Assembly: GCA_037179515.1 (NCBI GenBank)
Contig: JAXCGZ010007661.1
Span: 1-64,000 of the forward strand
Length of the DNA: 64,000 nt
Source of the DNA: Halocaridina rubra
Taxonomy: Eukaryota; Arthropoda; Malacostraca; Decapoda; Atyidae
Direction of reading: 5' to 3'
The position numbers and the translations under genes were made by a program. The notes under the pieces are model-generated. The model did no database searches and was not told the origin of the DNA. It saw only the letters and a program-made list of their open reading frames with translations. Below, in pieces: positions 24,190 through 37,300 of the stretch; within the stretch, counting starts at the first letter, position 1, and every line of letters begins with the position of its first letter.

Positions 24190-25010
24190 ATGGCTGATTC
24201 TCCTTCTGCCAATTCTGGAGACTCCTCACATGCCCTGGACAAACTGCACAACTTCCTCACTGCTCCCTACATCATGCCCACACGAGATACTAGTGGTGAT
24301 ATCCTTCAACTTCTGAAGTTTCTACAATATTCTGATCAACGCCGACTTCACCAGGACGACTTACAATGCGGGGAGAAAAATACAAGATTTACGGCACTCA
24401 GACAGACAATGTCACACATGTGGAGTGGCACAGCTGTCCTGCCCACAGCTCCCTCACAAACACAAGCTGTTCTTAACCACCCTGCAACCCTGGCAAACTT
24501 GTCTGTTAATGTCAATTCCTAGGATACACCAGTACCTCCTGCAACTCTCCCTGCAACCCACAGCCCTCCTGTTCATTCGTCTTCCACATTTGTTTCTAAG
24601 GCTTCACCCACAGCTGCTCCTCCTCTTCCAAGCATACCAGTGCCACAAAGCCCAACCACTCTGTAAGCTGATGCAGAGTTTCAAGTTTTTCGCCAGAGGC
24701 ATCAGAGGTGGCACGACTTTGCTGTCATGATAGACCATCAGATGTCACGAGAGAAATAGCTTATACTTGACTTACAAAAAGTTCTGTAGCACACACTTGG
24801 CATCTCTCAAGATATTCTCTCACCATAGACGATGTACTTGACTGTTTGCAAAGTCGCTTCAAGAATCTCAGGAATGAAGCCATTCGACGTCGTGACCTAC
24901 TTTACTGCAAACAAGCTGACAGTGAATCCTTCAGCAACTTCTATGTCCGCATGAAAATCCAGGCTGAGGAGGTAGACCTGTGTTCCAGCAATCCCATTAT
25001 GGTGCTGAGA
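24190..25010 (+). pseudogene. Gypsy-like gag fragments
   Basis: A 110-residue frame begins MADSPSANSGDSSHALDKL. After a frameshift, 24825-25010 reads DVLDCLQSRFKNLRNEAIRR and FYVRMKIQAEEVDLCSSN, the retrotransposon gag pattern seen before nucleocapsid knuckles. Internal stops rule out function. Confidence 0.65.
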
Positions 25011-25178
25011 TATAGTTGAAGATGGTAATCCTGATGGGAGTCCAAGATCAGGATATTGTATAATGCCATATCTCTCTCAACACAGCTGTATCCCTCTAAA
25101 CATTCTTCATGTGCTGTAGGTCATTCGACGCTGCTCATACAGCCCCTTCAGTTATTCTTGCCTTGCCAGTTCTACTAA

Positions 25179-25514
25179 GTGCTGTTTCTGCATCCAAGAA
25201 GGAACAACAATGGCAGAGAACAGACTCCACTGACACAGTCCTCCTACACTTCTTCATGCCAGTCCTGCAAACGCCGGCATAGCCCAGGAAGGTGCCCTGG
25301 TACTGACGGTACCTGCAGCAACTGTGGCTGTAAGGGTCACTGGGACAGGACCCCTAGCAGCCCAGCCAAAGATGCGCAATGCCACGATTGCAACAAGACT
25401 GACCACTTTGACAGATGTTGCAAGAAAAAGGACAAGGGTCAAGACAGCTCTTCAGACTCCGGTAGAGCTTCGCCTTCTCCCTGCAAGGAACATGGCAACT
25501 GTCATCATGTATGA
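25179..25514 (+). pseudogene. Nucleocapsid-like zinc knuckles
   Basis: Cys- and His-rich run: CQSCKRRHSPGRCPG, CSNCGCKGHWDRTP and CHDCNKTDHFDRCC. The second has lost its last Cys. Knuckles of this kind bind the element RNA. The frame then ends and integrase follows directly, marking an internal deletion. Confidence 0.7.
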
Positions 25515-25544
25515 CGCATCATTACATGCAAAGCTATCACCACA

Positions 25545-26100
25545 GTGGACGAGTCATCACCTTCCATGGATACCGACACTACCCTTCAGGAGCCTAGACA
25601 GCAAATGGAACCCCTCCTATCTGACAATCACCATACGAGGCCTTTCAAGTCTGTCTCCGCTGATTTATTCCAGGTTACAGGGAAGTCATTCCTAGTAATT
25701 GCGGATAGATTGTCAGGCTGCCCTGTGGTCGTACCCTGCGGACCAGACATGATGGCTTCAAGAGTCGTCAGGATGTTCTGCAGATGCTTCTGAGAAGCTG
25801 GTGTTCCCCATCGCCTAAGAACTAATGGAGGCCCACTGTTTAACAGCACTGACTTCCGGGACTTCAGGGAATATTGGGGCGTTCACAATGTGATGTCCTC
25901 ATCCCACTATCCCCAGTCAAATGGACATCCTGAGGCAGCAGTCAAGTCAGTAAAGCACCTCATTTTAAAGATAGCGCACAATGGAATCATTATCTGTGAG
26001 GACTTCGACAGGGATCTCCTAGAGAAACGTAACACCCCTACGTCTGCAGGGCGCCCCCTCTGCTACTGTGCTCAGGCCAACCCAGAGTCCTTCTCCAAGG
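25545..26100 (+). pseudogene. Gypsy-like integrase core fragment
   Basis: Reads SADLFQVTGKSFLVIADRL (first catalytic Asp present), then in another frame RTNGGPLFN, where the second catalytic Asp appears as Asn, then SSSHYPQSNGHPEAAVKSVK with the final Glu. A TGA near 25791 and a frame change separate the parts. The motif spacing is right for a DDE integrase, but the gene is dead. Confidence 0.78.
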
Positions 26101-26890
26101 AATGGCAAGCCTGAACCGAGGACTGTGACCACCAAGCTGCTTCTAGTACTGAACAAATCAAGTGCCAGTATGATTTCCATGCTCATCCCCTTGCCAGGTT
26201 GACCATCGGCCAGTGTGTCTGATTTCAAGACCTGACTCACACCACTGGGACAAGGTCGTAGTAATTATGGGCTGCAGCAGGCCCAGAGAGCATGAGGTAC
26301 GTCTTCCCAGCGGACAAGGCTGGTGGAGGAATCGTTGACATCTCTGTCCAGTGCCCTCTCAAGATGTTGACCCTCTCCCCAATGTTACTGTGGCCATTTG
26401 CTTGGACGTGGAAAGTCCTGTAAATAATCCCCCACTGTCCCACGTCATTCATCTCCACACATGGAAAGGAGAGTCAGCTCATAATGATGCTATGAACATG
26501 AGGGAGGAGAGAGGTATGGACATATGAGTGAACAAGCATGCAGACATACAGTGAGCATGCGACTGTGCAGACAGACAGACATTAATGCATGTGCTTATTT
26601 TTGCTGTATTATGTGTATTTGTTCCTTACTGTATATTATTATGTCTTATGTTTCATAACTAACACATGCCTCTCTTATGTAAATATTTAATACTATCTGG
26701 CAACTCTTGCAATGATATAACGTAAAGTATTACCCAGTCAATCGTACTTCAGCTCCGTGCCTTGTTAGTCACACGTGTAGGGTGTCTCTCCCATTTACTC
26801 TTGTGCTGTTCCTGTATATATACTCAATAGTCTCTCGTATTATACTTTAAGGCCAGAATCAAGATTTTCCTTCAAGAACTTATATCAACA

Positions 26891-27725
26891 TAAAATATCC
26901 AAACCTTGGAAAAGCACCAATGCATAGCAAGTACAGAGCTATCTTTGCTGAAGACTCTTTTCTAGAAAATATGCTTGGACCTCTCTGGAAGTGGAACTTC
27001 CTTGTCTTCATCGACTTCCATGAGATTTGTTTTCATCAAGGAATACAATGGGTAGGTTTTTTGTTCGTATCTGTGAATGCTCGTAACTCGGTGGTTTATA
27101 GGTAGGAGAGTGTCTGTAAAGTATAATTTATGGAGTGTCTGTAAAGTATAATTTATGTTTATGTAGTACTTAAGTGTTTTTTGCATAAGTACTGCATATT
27201 TATGAACTGTACAGTACTTTTCCTACCTAAACACAACTTACGAGCAATTCTACTTATGAACTGACTTCTGGACCCTAACTGGTTTGTAAGTTAGGGGTGT
27301 CTGTATTATTATTAATATTTCACTTAACATTTTTCCATACGCTTGGCCAACTACACTCAAAAACCTAATTATTTCAAAACTACTATATCTATATTTATCT
27401 CAGTTCCCTCTATATAAGGTACAACACATGCACACCTCTCATCAATCGAGACACTCCCTTCCCTACATTCAACAACCCCATCCTCCAATCCACTACTATT
27501 TCTCCACCTTCTGGAAAACATTCCATTAACACCCAACTAATCCAGGTGTTTTTTGTAATATCATTATAAATTATAGTAACAATTATATTGTTATTATTGT
27601 AATCATTACTCTATAATCATTATTGCTATATAATCATAATTATTATTATTATTATCATAACAACAACAATGCTGATAATAACTATATTTAATGTATCATG
27701 AACATAATTATTATTTTTAATATCG
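26891..27725. other. No gene; MITE-like remnant at 27030-27305
   Basis: The stretch 27030-27305 shares blocks (CGTATCTGTGA, AACTTACGAGCAATTCTA) with 54090-54366 and ends GGGTGTCTGTA, suggesting an old TA-flanked element. The remainder is AT-rich with nothing to call. Confidence 0.45.
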
Positions 27726-28494
27726 TACACCTAGTTCTCAGAATAACAAGAAGATAGGTTCTCAGAAGTGACGGGCAAATGGAAAATCATGTGAAAAAAA
27801 TAGCCATTTTCCATAGGAAACAATGATAAAGGGCATAGATACGTTCCACAACCTCACATAGACACACTATGCCAAAGATATAAGATAAATAAAACATATT
27901 TTATAAGTACATAACAAAGCAGAAAGACCTGTAGTTATTTATATTAACATGCAAATAGTGTACAGTATAAAAGATATACAGATTTACTGTACAGTAAAGA
28001 ATTAAAGCACTATTATGAGGTGGGCAACAGATACACCTTGTTCTCAATATAACGCCTAGATAGGTTCTCAGAAGTGTCGGGTAAATGGAAAATTGCCTGA
28101 AAAAACAAGTTATTTTCCATAGGAAACAATGATAAAGGGCATAGATACGTTCCAAACCTTACATAGACACACCATGCCAAAGATATAAGATAATTAAAAA
28201 ACATATTTTATTACTACATAGCAAAGCAGAAAGCCCTGTATCTATTTTTAAGAGTATACAAAACATATTCATATTCACTTTACAGCTAGAAATTAACATA
28301 CATCACTATACTTTACTCTATTATGCAGTGGGCAACAGTTATACAGTACACTGGGACATGCATGGTGGCAGTGAGCAAGTAACTTATGTGGTACAAGAGG
28401 AGGAGGATGCAGGAGAACGAACCTCTATCTGCAAATGTATACAAAGATAAAATAAGAATTATAAATAACCAAAGCAAGACTAAAAAACGAAAAA

Positions 28495-29095
28495 TAAATA
28501 TTAATTTTGCAATGCCTAAATCTACCATATGACAGATTAAAAAAACTTAATCTACATTCTCTAGAGAGGCACAGAGTTTGGGGGAATATGATTGAGGTGT
28601 ATAAATGGTTTAAAGGGATTAACAAGGGTGATATTAATAAAGTTTTAAAAATTCATGCTCAAACCAGAACTCGTAATGGGTAATGGATTTAATCTTGATA
28701 AATTTAGGTTCATAAGGGAAATTGGTGAAAATTGGCTTAGTAATACCGTAGAGTATTCCTAGTAGGATAATAAATGCCAATACTTTTTTTTTTCTTTCTT
28801 TCTTTTTTAGGATGGGATAGGATAGGAGGGGAAAAAAGGGGAAGGGATTAAGGATATAAGGGAATTGGAGGGAAAAGCACGAAAATTAAATAAAGTAAGA
28901 GAGAAAAAAGAGAGGGGTAGACCCTCGTGCTAAGTTTTGATCTGGAATTCAGATTCTGAATTGTATTACTTAGACACCTTCAAATGTAGATTAAATAGAC
29001 ATATGACAGAGGTAGGGTGGGTGTATATATAATGTATAATGATGATGATCTTTTCTTATCGTAATCTTCTTTGTACTGGTGGAAGAAGCCTCCGC
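28495..29095 (+). pseudogene. LINE-E ORF2 C-terminal fragment, second copy
   Basis: Same captured fragment as 18180-18590 but carrying a 187-base insertion at about 28785-28971 that starts with a T-run. Reversed, it would be an A-tailed retroposed sequence, with TACT as a possible target duplication. Confidence 0.7.
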
Positions 29096-29193
29096 GGGCG
29101 CTTATTTACTATGTTAATGTGTTTTTTTTGTCTTTTTTTTAGTATAGTAAATAAGAAAAGATCATCATCATTACACATATGCACCCACCCTAT
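29013..29193. repeat. Inverted repeat with about 42-base arms
   Basis: The arms 29013-29058 and 29152-29193 both contain the block GATGATGATCTTTTCTTA or its complement and pair over most of their length, around a 90-base loop. Confidence 0.75.
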
Positions 29194-29208
29194 TGAGTAT
29201 AATAGAAT

Positions 29209-29468
<260 letters not shown>

Positions 29469-29547
29469 CTTTAATTAAATCTTGTTCATTCAACCAAAAC
29501 TAAATTATTAATTGTAAAAATAATGGCTTAATTAAAAATTCGTAATA

Positions 29548-29554
29548 ATAATAA

Positions 29555-29605
<51 letters not shown>

Positions 29606-29641
29606 CTCCACAATCATCATCAAAGGAAAATTATTGTTAAA

Positions 29642-29706
<65 letters not shown>
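29548..29706. repeat. (TAA)n microsatellites
   Basis: Two AAT-type arrays (about 29548-29605 and 29641-29705) within the Tig-1 composite. Confidence 0.93.
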
Positions 29707-30239
29707 GATCTAAGGAGAATTTTTGGAATAGACATCATGAGAGTAATGCAGAGGTATATTAAAACCCAGCAGAGAGCTGGATATTCATTACACATCTTTT
29801 ATAATCCCTTCACATCTGACAGGTCATTACACTCTTCATCTGTTTCTCTTTACAGCCTGATAAAGGCTGTTTTATTTTATCATTTTTGGTCCATCCTGGT
29901 GTCACAATAATCTTAATTTTTTTTTTACTATTATTTTTTTTTTTGCATTATTCGCGAATTCCGAGGTTTTTACTATTATTTTTGGGGGGCGTTATTGCAA
30001 TTTCGTATATAAAAAAATCGCGTATAAAAGGAACAAGGTGTATACACTGGGACGTGCATAGTTTTTATTTTCAAATGTATGGTACATTTTAAGAAATATA
30101 TTAAAAACAAGATGGTAGTACTGTAATTTAAATAAAAATGTACTTCATCTTTAAGATACTTGAAAAAACTTACCAGCTTACATGTATAATTTTTATATTT
30201 ATAATTTCTCTCATACATCTATTCTGGCAACACTGATGG

Positions 30240-31345
30240 TGGCGGTGAGTACGAGGATGCAAGTGTTTTGCTGCCTCCGTATCAGCTGATGCACCCTCAC
30301 ACGCTATTTCCCTGACGATATTATATCGAAAATTTGTTTGCTGTTAGTTCTTAATGCTTTTTTTCAATTTTCTTCATAATATTCGATCGCATTAAGCGGT
30401 AGAAGAGGAGTAGGATACGCAAGAACAAACCTCTATTGGCAAACGTTTTGCTACTTCCGTATCAGCTGATGCACCCTCACACGCTATTTCCCTGACGATA
30501 TTATATGAAAATATGTTTGCTGTTTGTTCTTAATGCATTTTTTCAATTTTCTTCATAATATCCGATCGCATTAAGCGGTAGAAGAGGACTAGGATGTGGG
30601 AGAACGAACCTCTATCGGCAAATGTTTTGCTACTTCCGTATCAGCTGATGCACCCTCACATGCTATTTCCCTGACGATATTATATTGAAAATATGTTTGC
30701 TGTTTGTTCTTAATGATTATTTTTTCAATTTTCTTCATAATATCCAATTGCATTAAGCAAGCAGTAGAAGAGGAGTAGGATGCGGCAGAACGAACCTCTA
30801 TCGGCAAACGTTTTGCTACCTCCATATCAGCTGATGCACCCTCACACGCTATATCCCTGACAATATTATATTGAAAATATGTATGCTGTTTGTTCTTAAT
30901 GCTTTTTTTCAAATTTCTTCATAATATCCGACTGCATTAAGCAGTAGAAGAAAAGTAGGATGCGGGAGAACGAACCTCTATCGGCAAACGTTTTGCTACT
31001 TCCATATCAGCTGACGCACCCTCCCACGCTATTTCCCTGATGATATTATATGAAAATATGTTTGCTGCTTGTTCTTAATGCTTTTTTTCAATTTTCTGCA
31101 TAATATCCGATCACATTAACCGGTAGAAGAGGAGTAGGATGCGGGAGAATGAACCTCTATCGGAAACGTTTTGCTACTTCCGTATCAGCTAATGCACCCT
31201 CACACGCTATTTCCCTGACGATATTATATTGAAAATATGTTTGCTGTTTCTTCTTAATGCTTTTTTTTTTTCTTCATAATATCACTGCATTAAGCGGTAG
31301 AAGAGGAGGAGAGTGGCGGAAAAGTGCCTCCGAGGCAGTCGATAT
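30240..31345 (-). repeat. Tandem ~180-bp repeats derived from transposase-like coding DNA
   Basis: Six units recur at roughly 178-186 base spacing, each marked by CAGCTGATGCACCCTC. On the minus strand the 30589-30912 frame stays open across two units with the period IKNKQQTYFQYNIVRE then ACEGASADTEVA. The same peptide follows a Tigger-like helix-turn-helix region at 56340-56450, pointing to a transposase gene as its source. Confidence 0.85.
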
Positions 31346-31490
31346 TTTACTAAAATTAAATTTATTTTTTCGATTTTCTTTTTGCATGGGCTTTATTCGC
31401 GAATTTTGTATTTTTTTTACTATTATTTTTTGGGGGCGTTATTGCAATTTCGCGGTTAAAAAAACGCGGAAAAAAAGAACAAGGTGTACT

Positions 31491-32219
31491 GCATATTTCT
31501 ACTTTAGCAGGTTATATTTTTGTTACGGCAACAAAATCAATAAATATTCCATGCCCTGATGGCTCTCGAAATTTGAGTATGTACTAAGCTGAAGACTAAC
31601 AATATTAACCCATCTACATGCATTAACATATAAGCCAGTTATCTGCAGTAAAATATGTTGATAGTTTTGTTAATTTTGTACTTAATTATGCAATATCTGG
31701 CAATATGTGAGAAAACTATATACTGTACAGTATAAGTCTTAATGGTCAATGCAGAAATAAAAAATATCCCTACATATCACATCTAAATATTTTTTTTACA
31801 ACCATACCCAAATACCATAAACAAATGTTATCTCAAAATAACAAAATTTAACCAGAAAGAAACTGATAAGAAAAATTAAACTTGCAAAGCGCTGCCATTA
31901 GTATCCAATTACATGGAAAAATCTCCCTTGAAATATTTACCTTTCTTGACCAGTTTAATGTGTACTATTCCTCAACAAAATTGTATAATGTACTCAAATG
32001 TTTGTTGCAAATAAAAAGATATTAGCAATCCTTCCTAATGGAGTCTAAGAATGTGGTAAACAAGTAGAGATGACAAGATGAAAGTTAAAAAGTGGATGAA
32101 GAAAGGAGGACAGCATTAAGGAAATTTCTGGTGATTACACATTTTATAATGATTAAAAATACTCCCTGCCTCAATTCTCCATAGTCTAGAGCACTACAAA
32201 GAATTTAAAGAAAACTCAC
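31491..32219. other. AT-rich stretch, no gene seen; probably intron of the minus-strand gene
   Basis: The donor at 32219 shows that the neighbouring gene continues leftward, but I could not find the next exon here. It may lie beyond the Tig-1 insertions or outside the window. Confidence 0.4.
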
Positions 32220-35200
32220 CTACAGCAAGTACTTCATTCAGAAGTATATTTTTCAGAGGTATGCCATAGAGGAAACATCTCTGACGAATAAACTTTACAT
32301 CGCCCTCAAGAAATCCACATCTAGGAAGCAACTCTTTGATAATTCCCTTTTGGTATACAGGCTGTGGAATAAATATCACATCAGTAGAAACAGAGACATT
32401 CATTTTTGTGCAGAAAATGTGGAGGCCAGTTTACCATTGCTACAAATTCTACACTATTATATTTCATAATAAAATTGAAGAACTCTTAATGTGTAAATTT
32501 GCTACACCATAAAATATGACTGTAATATCATTGCATATAATTACTCTCTTAAGTGAGAGTAAAATAAAATACAAGAAACATACCTTACACTGTCCCATAT
32601 CTAAAGTCTTTTCATCCTCAGGCAAAACCAAAGAACTCTGCAATTCATTAGCATTTTGTTGACAAAAGTCATTATCTTGTGAGTTTTCAGGCATCTTGAC
32701 AATGACATCAAAGTTCTTTGTAAGTTTCTGGTACACATGGGTTGGTAGGTCTCCCAACCATATCAAACTTGCATAATAATCTACTGCAACTTTTGAAATA
32801 CAACGCTTCCTGATTTTTACAATCAAACACTTCCAAATCTCACCTATGTATGGTTCCAGTGATGCCATAAGGTTATCCTGCTGAACAAGAGACAATCTCT
32901 TCTTATTAATATATATATCAAACTTACGAAAATCTGCTACGGGGGATGATCCAGAGATATTTACAGTTCCTTTCAATATTCCACCGCCCTTTGTAATTTT
33001 TATTATTTTACCCGATGTTGCATACAATTTGGAAGAGTTAATAACTTCCTTGGATGCTGCACTGGATTTCTTTATTTGAGGAAATATATCTTCTAAAGGA
33101 TAAATCTCAATAAGATGTCGATCAAGAAGGCATTTGTTATATCTCTCAGTTGGTGTTCTTCCTAGCCACATTAAGCAGACCGTATAATTCACTTGCACAT
33201 TACATACAGATGATGGTGTACATTTTTCTATTAAACACATCCATGTAACTTTCTTGTAAGGGTCTAAGATGTCGTGAAGAAGGTAACGATGTATACCTAA
33301 CAATGTCTTGTCTAAAACAATAGGTTCTCCTTCTATACAAACAGTAGAATGGTGAAAATGAGCCAATGTAGAAAGTGACAAGCCTTTTTCATTAGCTTTA
33401 GCAACACCAGAGCTTCTAGCAAGTTGCTTAATTTTGCATTTTGTCAAATATATCTGTGTATTACTTGAACCCTCTTCATCAATTTCAATTTTCAATGATT
33501 TTGCTTCTATAGACATAGGACTTTTCCTGGAAGCAACTGTGCTGTATAGCAATTTCTTTTCTGCATCGACATTCTTATTCATCAGATCAGTTAATGAGTC
33601 AGATTCCGAGGACGTTAACTGGTCTCCAGAGTTCTGGATGTTCAAGGCTTGACTGGACGAGGCATGAACATACCATGATGATATAGGGGATTCACCTGAT
33701 TGTGAAGAATGTGTCCTAAGAGTTAATGAATTAGAAAGGTATGATGATGAATCACAAAACTGAAGCTGTTCCTCCATAGACGGCAATGTAGTATCAGCAG
33801 TAAGAGAATGAGCCTGATAGACAACTTGACTGGGCACACAATTTTTTGCTGATAAAGTATTGCAAGCAGTGGAACTGATGCTAGCTAAAGATGACCTCTC
33901 AGACTTGATGGATTTCACACTTTTAGGAGAAGCCTGTTCAGCAATCTCTGGTAAGCTATTGCTGCTAACAGCAACAACAGTGTTGCTCGATGATGGGGAA
34001 TTAGTACGCACAAAATACTTACTCTCACCGAATGTTTCATCACTACGACACTCTTTGATATGAGTTGCTTTCTTTTGAAGAGATTCCAAAAGAAACTGAC
34101 TCACAGGCCGAGATGGAGCAGTGGTAGACTGTTCTTGACAAGTAGAAGACAAAGATGTGGAATGTGCAGAATGAAGTAGGTGGTTCTGATTATCATCAAA
34201 ATTAGGTTCATGAACAATAGCCTTAAAACACTGACTGTTCTTTTCATAAGAATTATAATCTTTTGGATGAATTATTTTACCATTTTCTTCCAAACTTGTA
34301 AAATACAGTTCCTCAGTAAGGGAAGTGGATTCACCACAAAGTTGGTCATTTTTACCATGAGAAGATTGATTATCATTAAGGCTGTTATGTAAGTACTTCA
34401 GATGTGTTGTTTTTTCCTGTTCCACTCCAGGCACATTAAGATAACCTACTGGAATACTGATGGATCTAGTGCAGGGGTTATTAGATGGTTTGTTTTCAGG
34501 ACTATCACAATTCATATAACCTCTTGCATCCATAATATATGAGGCTTCACTGTTGTTGGAATCAAACGCCACCTCTGAACTACAAGTTAATATTTCATGC
34601 TCCTCCTTAAGGATCAGATCATGATCTTTAAACATTACGACATGAGCACTTGGAACCTGAACCATAATGACTGAACAATTAAATTTGCTCTTCCTTGTCT
34701 TGTTTTCTAAAAGGTGAGCACGTGCCTTGATCTTAAAAGGAGTATAAGGAGGTGTCAATATTACCTTATTATTACCACAACATAGTGCTTCTTTTGAGCA
34801 ATTTCTTGTAATTACTTTTCCATCAAAAGTGAATTCAACTTCATATTTATTCTTCTTATAATGCAATATGCAAGGAATATCACAATGCAAACAAGTATAC
34901 CTGACTGGCAGAACATATTTGTAACCACTAATTAAACTGTAAATCTGTCCTGGAATAAGATATTGTTTTTTTAAGCCACTGGGCATGATGTCAGTCCATA
35001 CACAAGTGGCAATGAACACAAAAGCTTTTGCTTTAACCTTTATAAATTTGTTTACAGTTGCAAATATTTTAATAAATGGACATTTCAAACTCTCTCTCAC
35101 TTCACCAATACCTTTACTTTTCCTTCCATTTAAATACACTACGTTCCTTGAAAAAATTATACTTTCAATTTGTCCATCAATAACACCTTCAAGTACACCA

Positions 35201-36618
35201 GTTTTCGCAATAAATTTAACAAACTGCACTTGGATTACCAACACCTCTTCAACATAAATCAGAGATTCTGCTGTAGGATATAATACTGTAGATGGTTTAG
35301 TATCTTGCCACACAATAATGGCAACCATTTTCAAGGATAATGGCAATAGTGCTGCATCAAACATCACATCTGTTCCATCCTCAAGCTGCGACAGCAACAC
35401 TGGGACATTCTTCTGCAACAAGAACTTACTTGTTTCCTCCAAGGAAACAAGTAAGGGAGCATGGCAATATACAGTGAATATATACTGTTTACCTTCAATT
35501 GTGCATAGCTTCCCAGACTGTTTATAGAGACAAAATGAGCAGCAAGGGCATGAATACTTGCATACACTAAGGGTAAATACTTTTTCGTTACCATAAGAAG
35601 CTGGGGTATTCTCTACATCTTGTCCCCTTTTAGAGTCATCATCCATCATTGCAACGCTACATTTTTCAACTCTGGATTCCAGGCATTCCTCATTATATTG
35701 AAGGCTTTCACTTGACATATTCATTAATTTAACAATATTCTCACTTTCGAGGCCAGCAGTAGAGTGAACATTAGCATAAGTCACGCTCTGTGCTTTTGAA
35801 AGAGTTACATCAAGAGGAGAATTACAGCATTCCAAGGGGGGTGCAGTAGTTACTACTGCGGGATTCTCCTTATTTATATATATACCTGCATTAGAATCAC
35901 AAGGATGAGCCTCTGACATATCACTACTGTTGTTACATAAATTAATATTTCTTATATTTTCAGTATCTTTGTCATTCATATGACGTAAAACATTCCCATT
36001 TGTTGATGAAAAGGATTCACCATCAAAATTCATACTATCTGTAATAACCATATAGAGCTTCTGATCATCCACATGTCTCCCTTTAGGATTCAATGACTCT
36101 GACTGGTCTGGTAATTTTATATCACCCCGACTACACTGAAAACTTGCAGAGGATACAGGTCTAGTAATTTCCATAGTCAAGTTTGGGCAAGATTCTACTC
36201 TCATGAGAGTATTCATGTCTCTAATAGTTTTATTATCTGATGAATTCAATAGCATTTGTGCACTCTTCCATCCTGTGGATCCTATTGAACAGATATTTTG
36301 ATCAATTAGAGCAGCATCAACTGGGTATTCTATAGGGTACAGAGATTCATCAGTATTATGGATATTCTCAATTTGAGTCACAGACTCAGCAATATGCTCC
36401 ACTGGAGTACATATACTGACGACATTCCCTGATTTAGAATCTGAACAGGTTGCGTGATTTTGTGAACCACGTGGCACACCAAGACTTTTCTGACATAGCA
36501 AGTGATGAACATCACATGATGATCCTTGAGACAAGGAGCTTTCTGTGGAGGACTGAAAACTCTTCTCCTTTTCAGGCTCGTCATGGTCAGTCATCCGCTT
36601 CTTCAGCCAGGACAGCAT
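32220..36618 (-). CDS. Large modular host-like protein, family not recognised (two exons seen)
   Basis: Exon 36618-32584 encodes 1,345 residues; exon 32361-32220 adds 47 and part of a codon. The start ATG follows an in-frame TGA and a possible 5'-UTR acceptor near 36640. Residues 1-345 are Ser/Thr/Asn rich and probably disordered. From 352 there is a Cys cluster (CKYSCPCCSFC). Then come recurring modules closing with a Trp motif: VWQDTKPS (436), VWTDIMPS (540), MWLGRTPT (1150) and IWLGDLPT (1286). Some open with a Gly-rich motif: KTGVLEG, KGGGILKG and, in exon 2, PRCGFLEG. Between these motifs come runs such as VVYLNGRK or FDIYINKK, suggesting a repeated beta-rich fold. A low-complexity Ser-rich linker spans about 680-1050. 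No signal peptide is seen. The gene continues past 32220. Function unknown. Confidence 0.8.
32362..32583 (-). other. 222-nt phase-0 intron
   Basis: Donor AAG|GTATGT and acceptor TTTATTCCACAG|CC on the minus strand. Both boundaries fall between codons, and the second exon carries another copy of the protein module, which supports the splice. The next donor, TAG|GTGAGT at 32219, follows codon phase 1. Confidence 0.8.
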
Positions 36619-37300
36619 TGTTCACATCATCCTTTCTGAATCGGAATTTAAGAAATTATCTTAAAATTTATTTGCTAAGTTACATAATACCTACACTTTG
36701 TACAAGAATATTAAGCTGGTGAGAAACTTTAATTATATTGGGAATACAGATGAGTACTATTGTCCCAGATATTGAAAACTAACTGTCTCTATGAAAGCAT
36801 AGTATCACATGCATATATTTACTCAGATCCTGGATTCAAACTCAGTTAGTTGTTGTTCCCGAGTCTATAAGGGAAACCACTGCCATTCCTGGGTATTCCC
36901 ACAGAGCTCTTAGGGAGTTTCTGTTGTGTTATTGGTGTATCTGGTTGTGTATGATGCAGTCTTCCATAATGTGTAGCCTGGGCTGCTCCTAAAATCTCCA
37001 GCTAGAAAGAATCTTCAAGAAATGACTGCTAAAGTCATTTCTCGGTGTAGAAAAAATGAATTATTGTGTGTGCTGTGTTGGGAGACGTATTAATTGCCTG
37101 GGTGACCAAAGCCTTCCCTAGGTTCTTATGCCTTGTAAGGGGTAAGAGTTGGTTGTGGAGGTTAGGACTCTTATGCTGCTCCTTTGCAGCTCTGGTCCTA
37201 GTAAAACTTCAGTTATAACACATACAGATTATCCTTCTGCATTACAGTAATTAGAAGTAAATGAAGATCATAACTAATATTGAAAGTTCCATACCAAACT
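36619..37300. other. 5' flank of the modular gene, nothing else recognised
   Basis: Contains the presumed 5'-UTR splice acceptor on the minus strand near 36640; otherwise no ORF or repeat that I can support. Confidence 0.4.

Larger units (their letters stand above)
23622..26890 (+). mobile_element. Decayed Gypsy-like LTR retrotransposon remnant
   Basis: Direct repeats of about 52 bases (23622-23674 and 26838-26890, both TATTATACTTTAAGGCCAGA then CTTATATCAA) look like the inner remains of LTRs. Between them lie gag-like pieces, zinc knuckles and an integrase core, in the order of a Gypsy element. Protease, RT and RNase H are missing between the knuckles (25440) and the integrase (25600). Multiple stops and frameshifts are present. 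Confidence 0.75.

Noticed and set aside
34985..35257. Plus-strand ORFs across the modular gene
   Set aside because: Shadow frames of the minus-strand coding exon.
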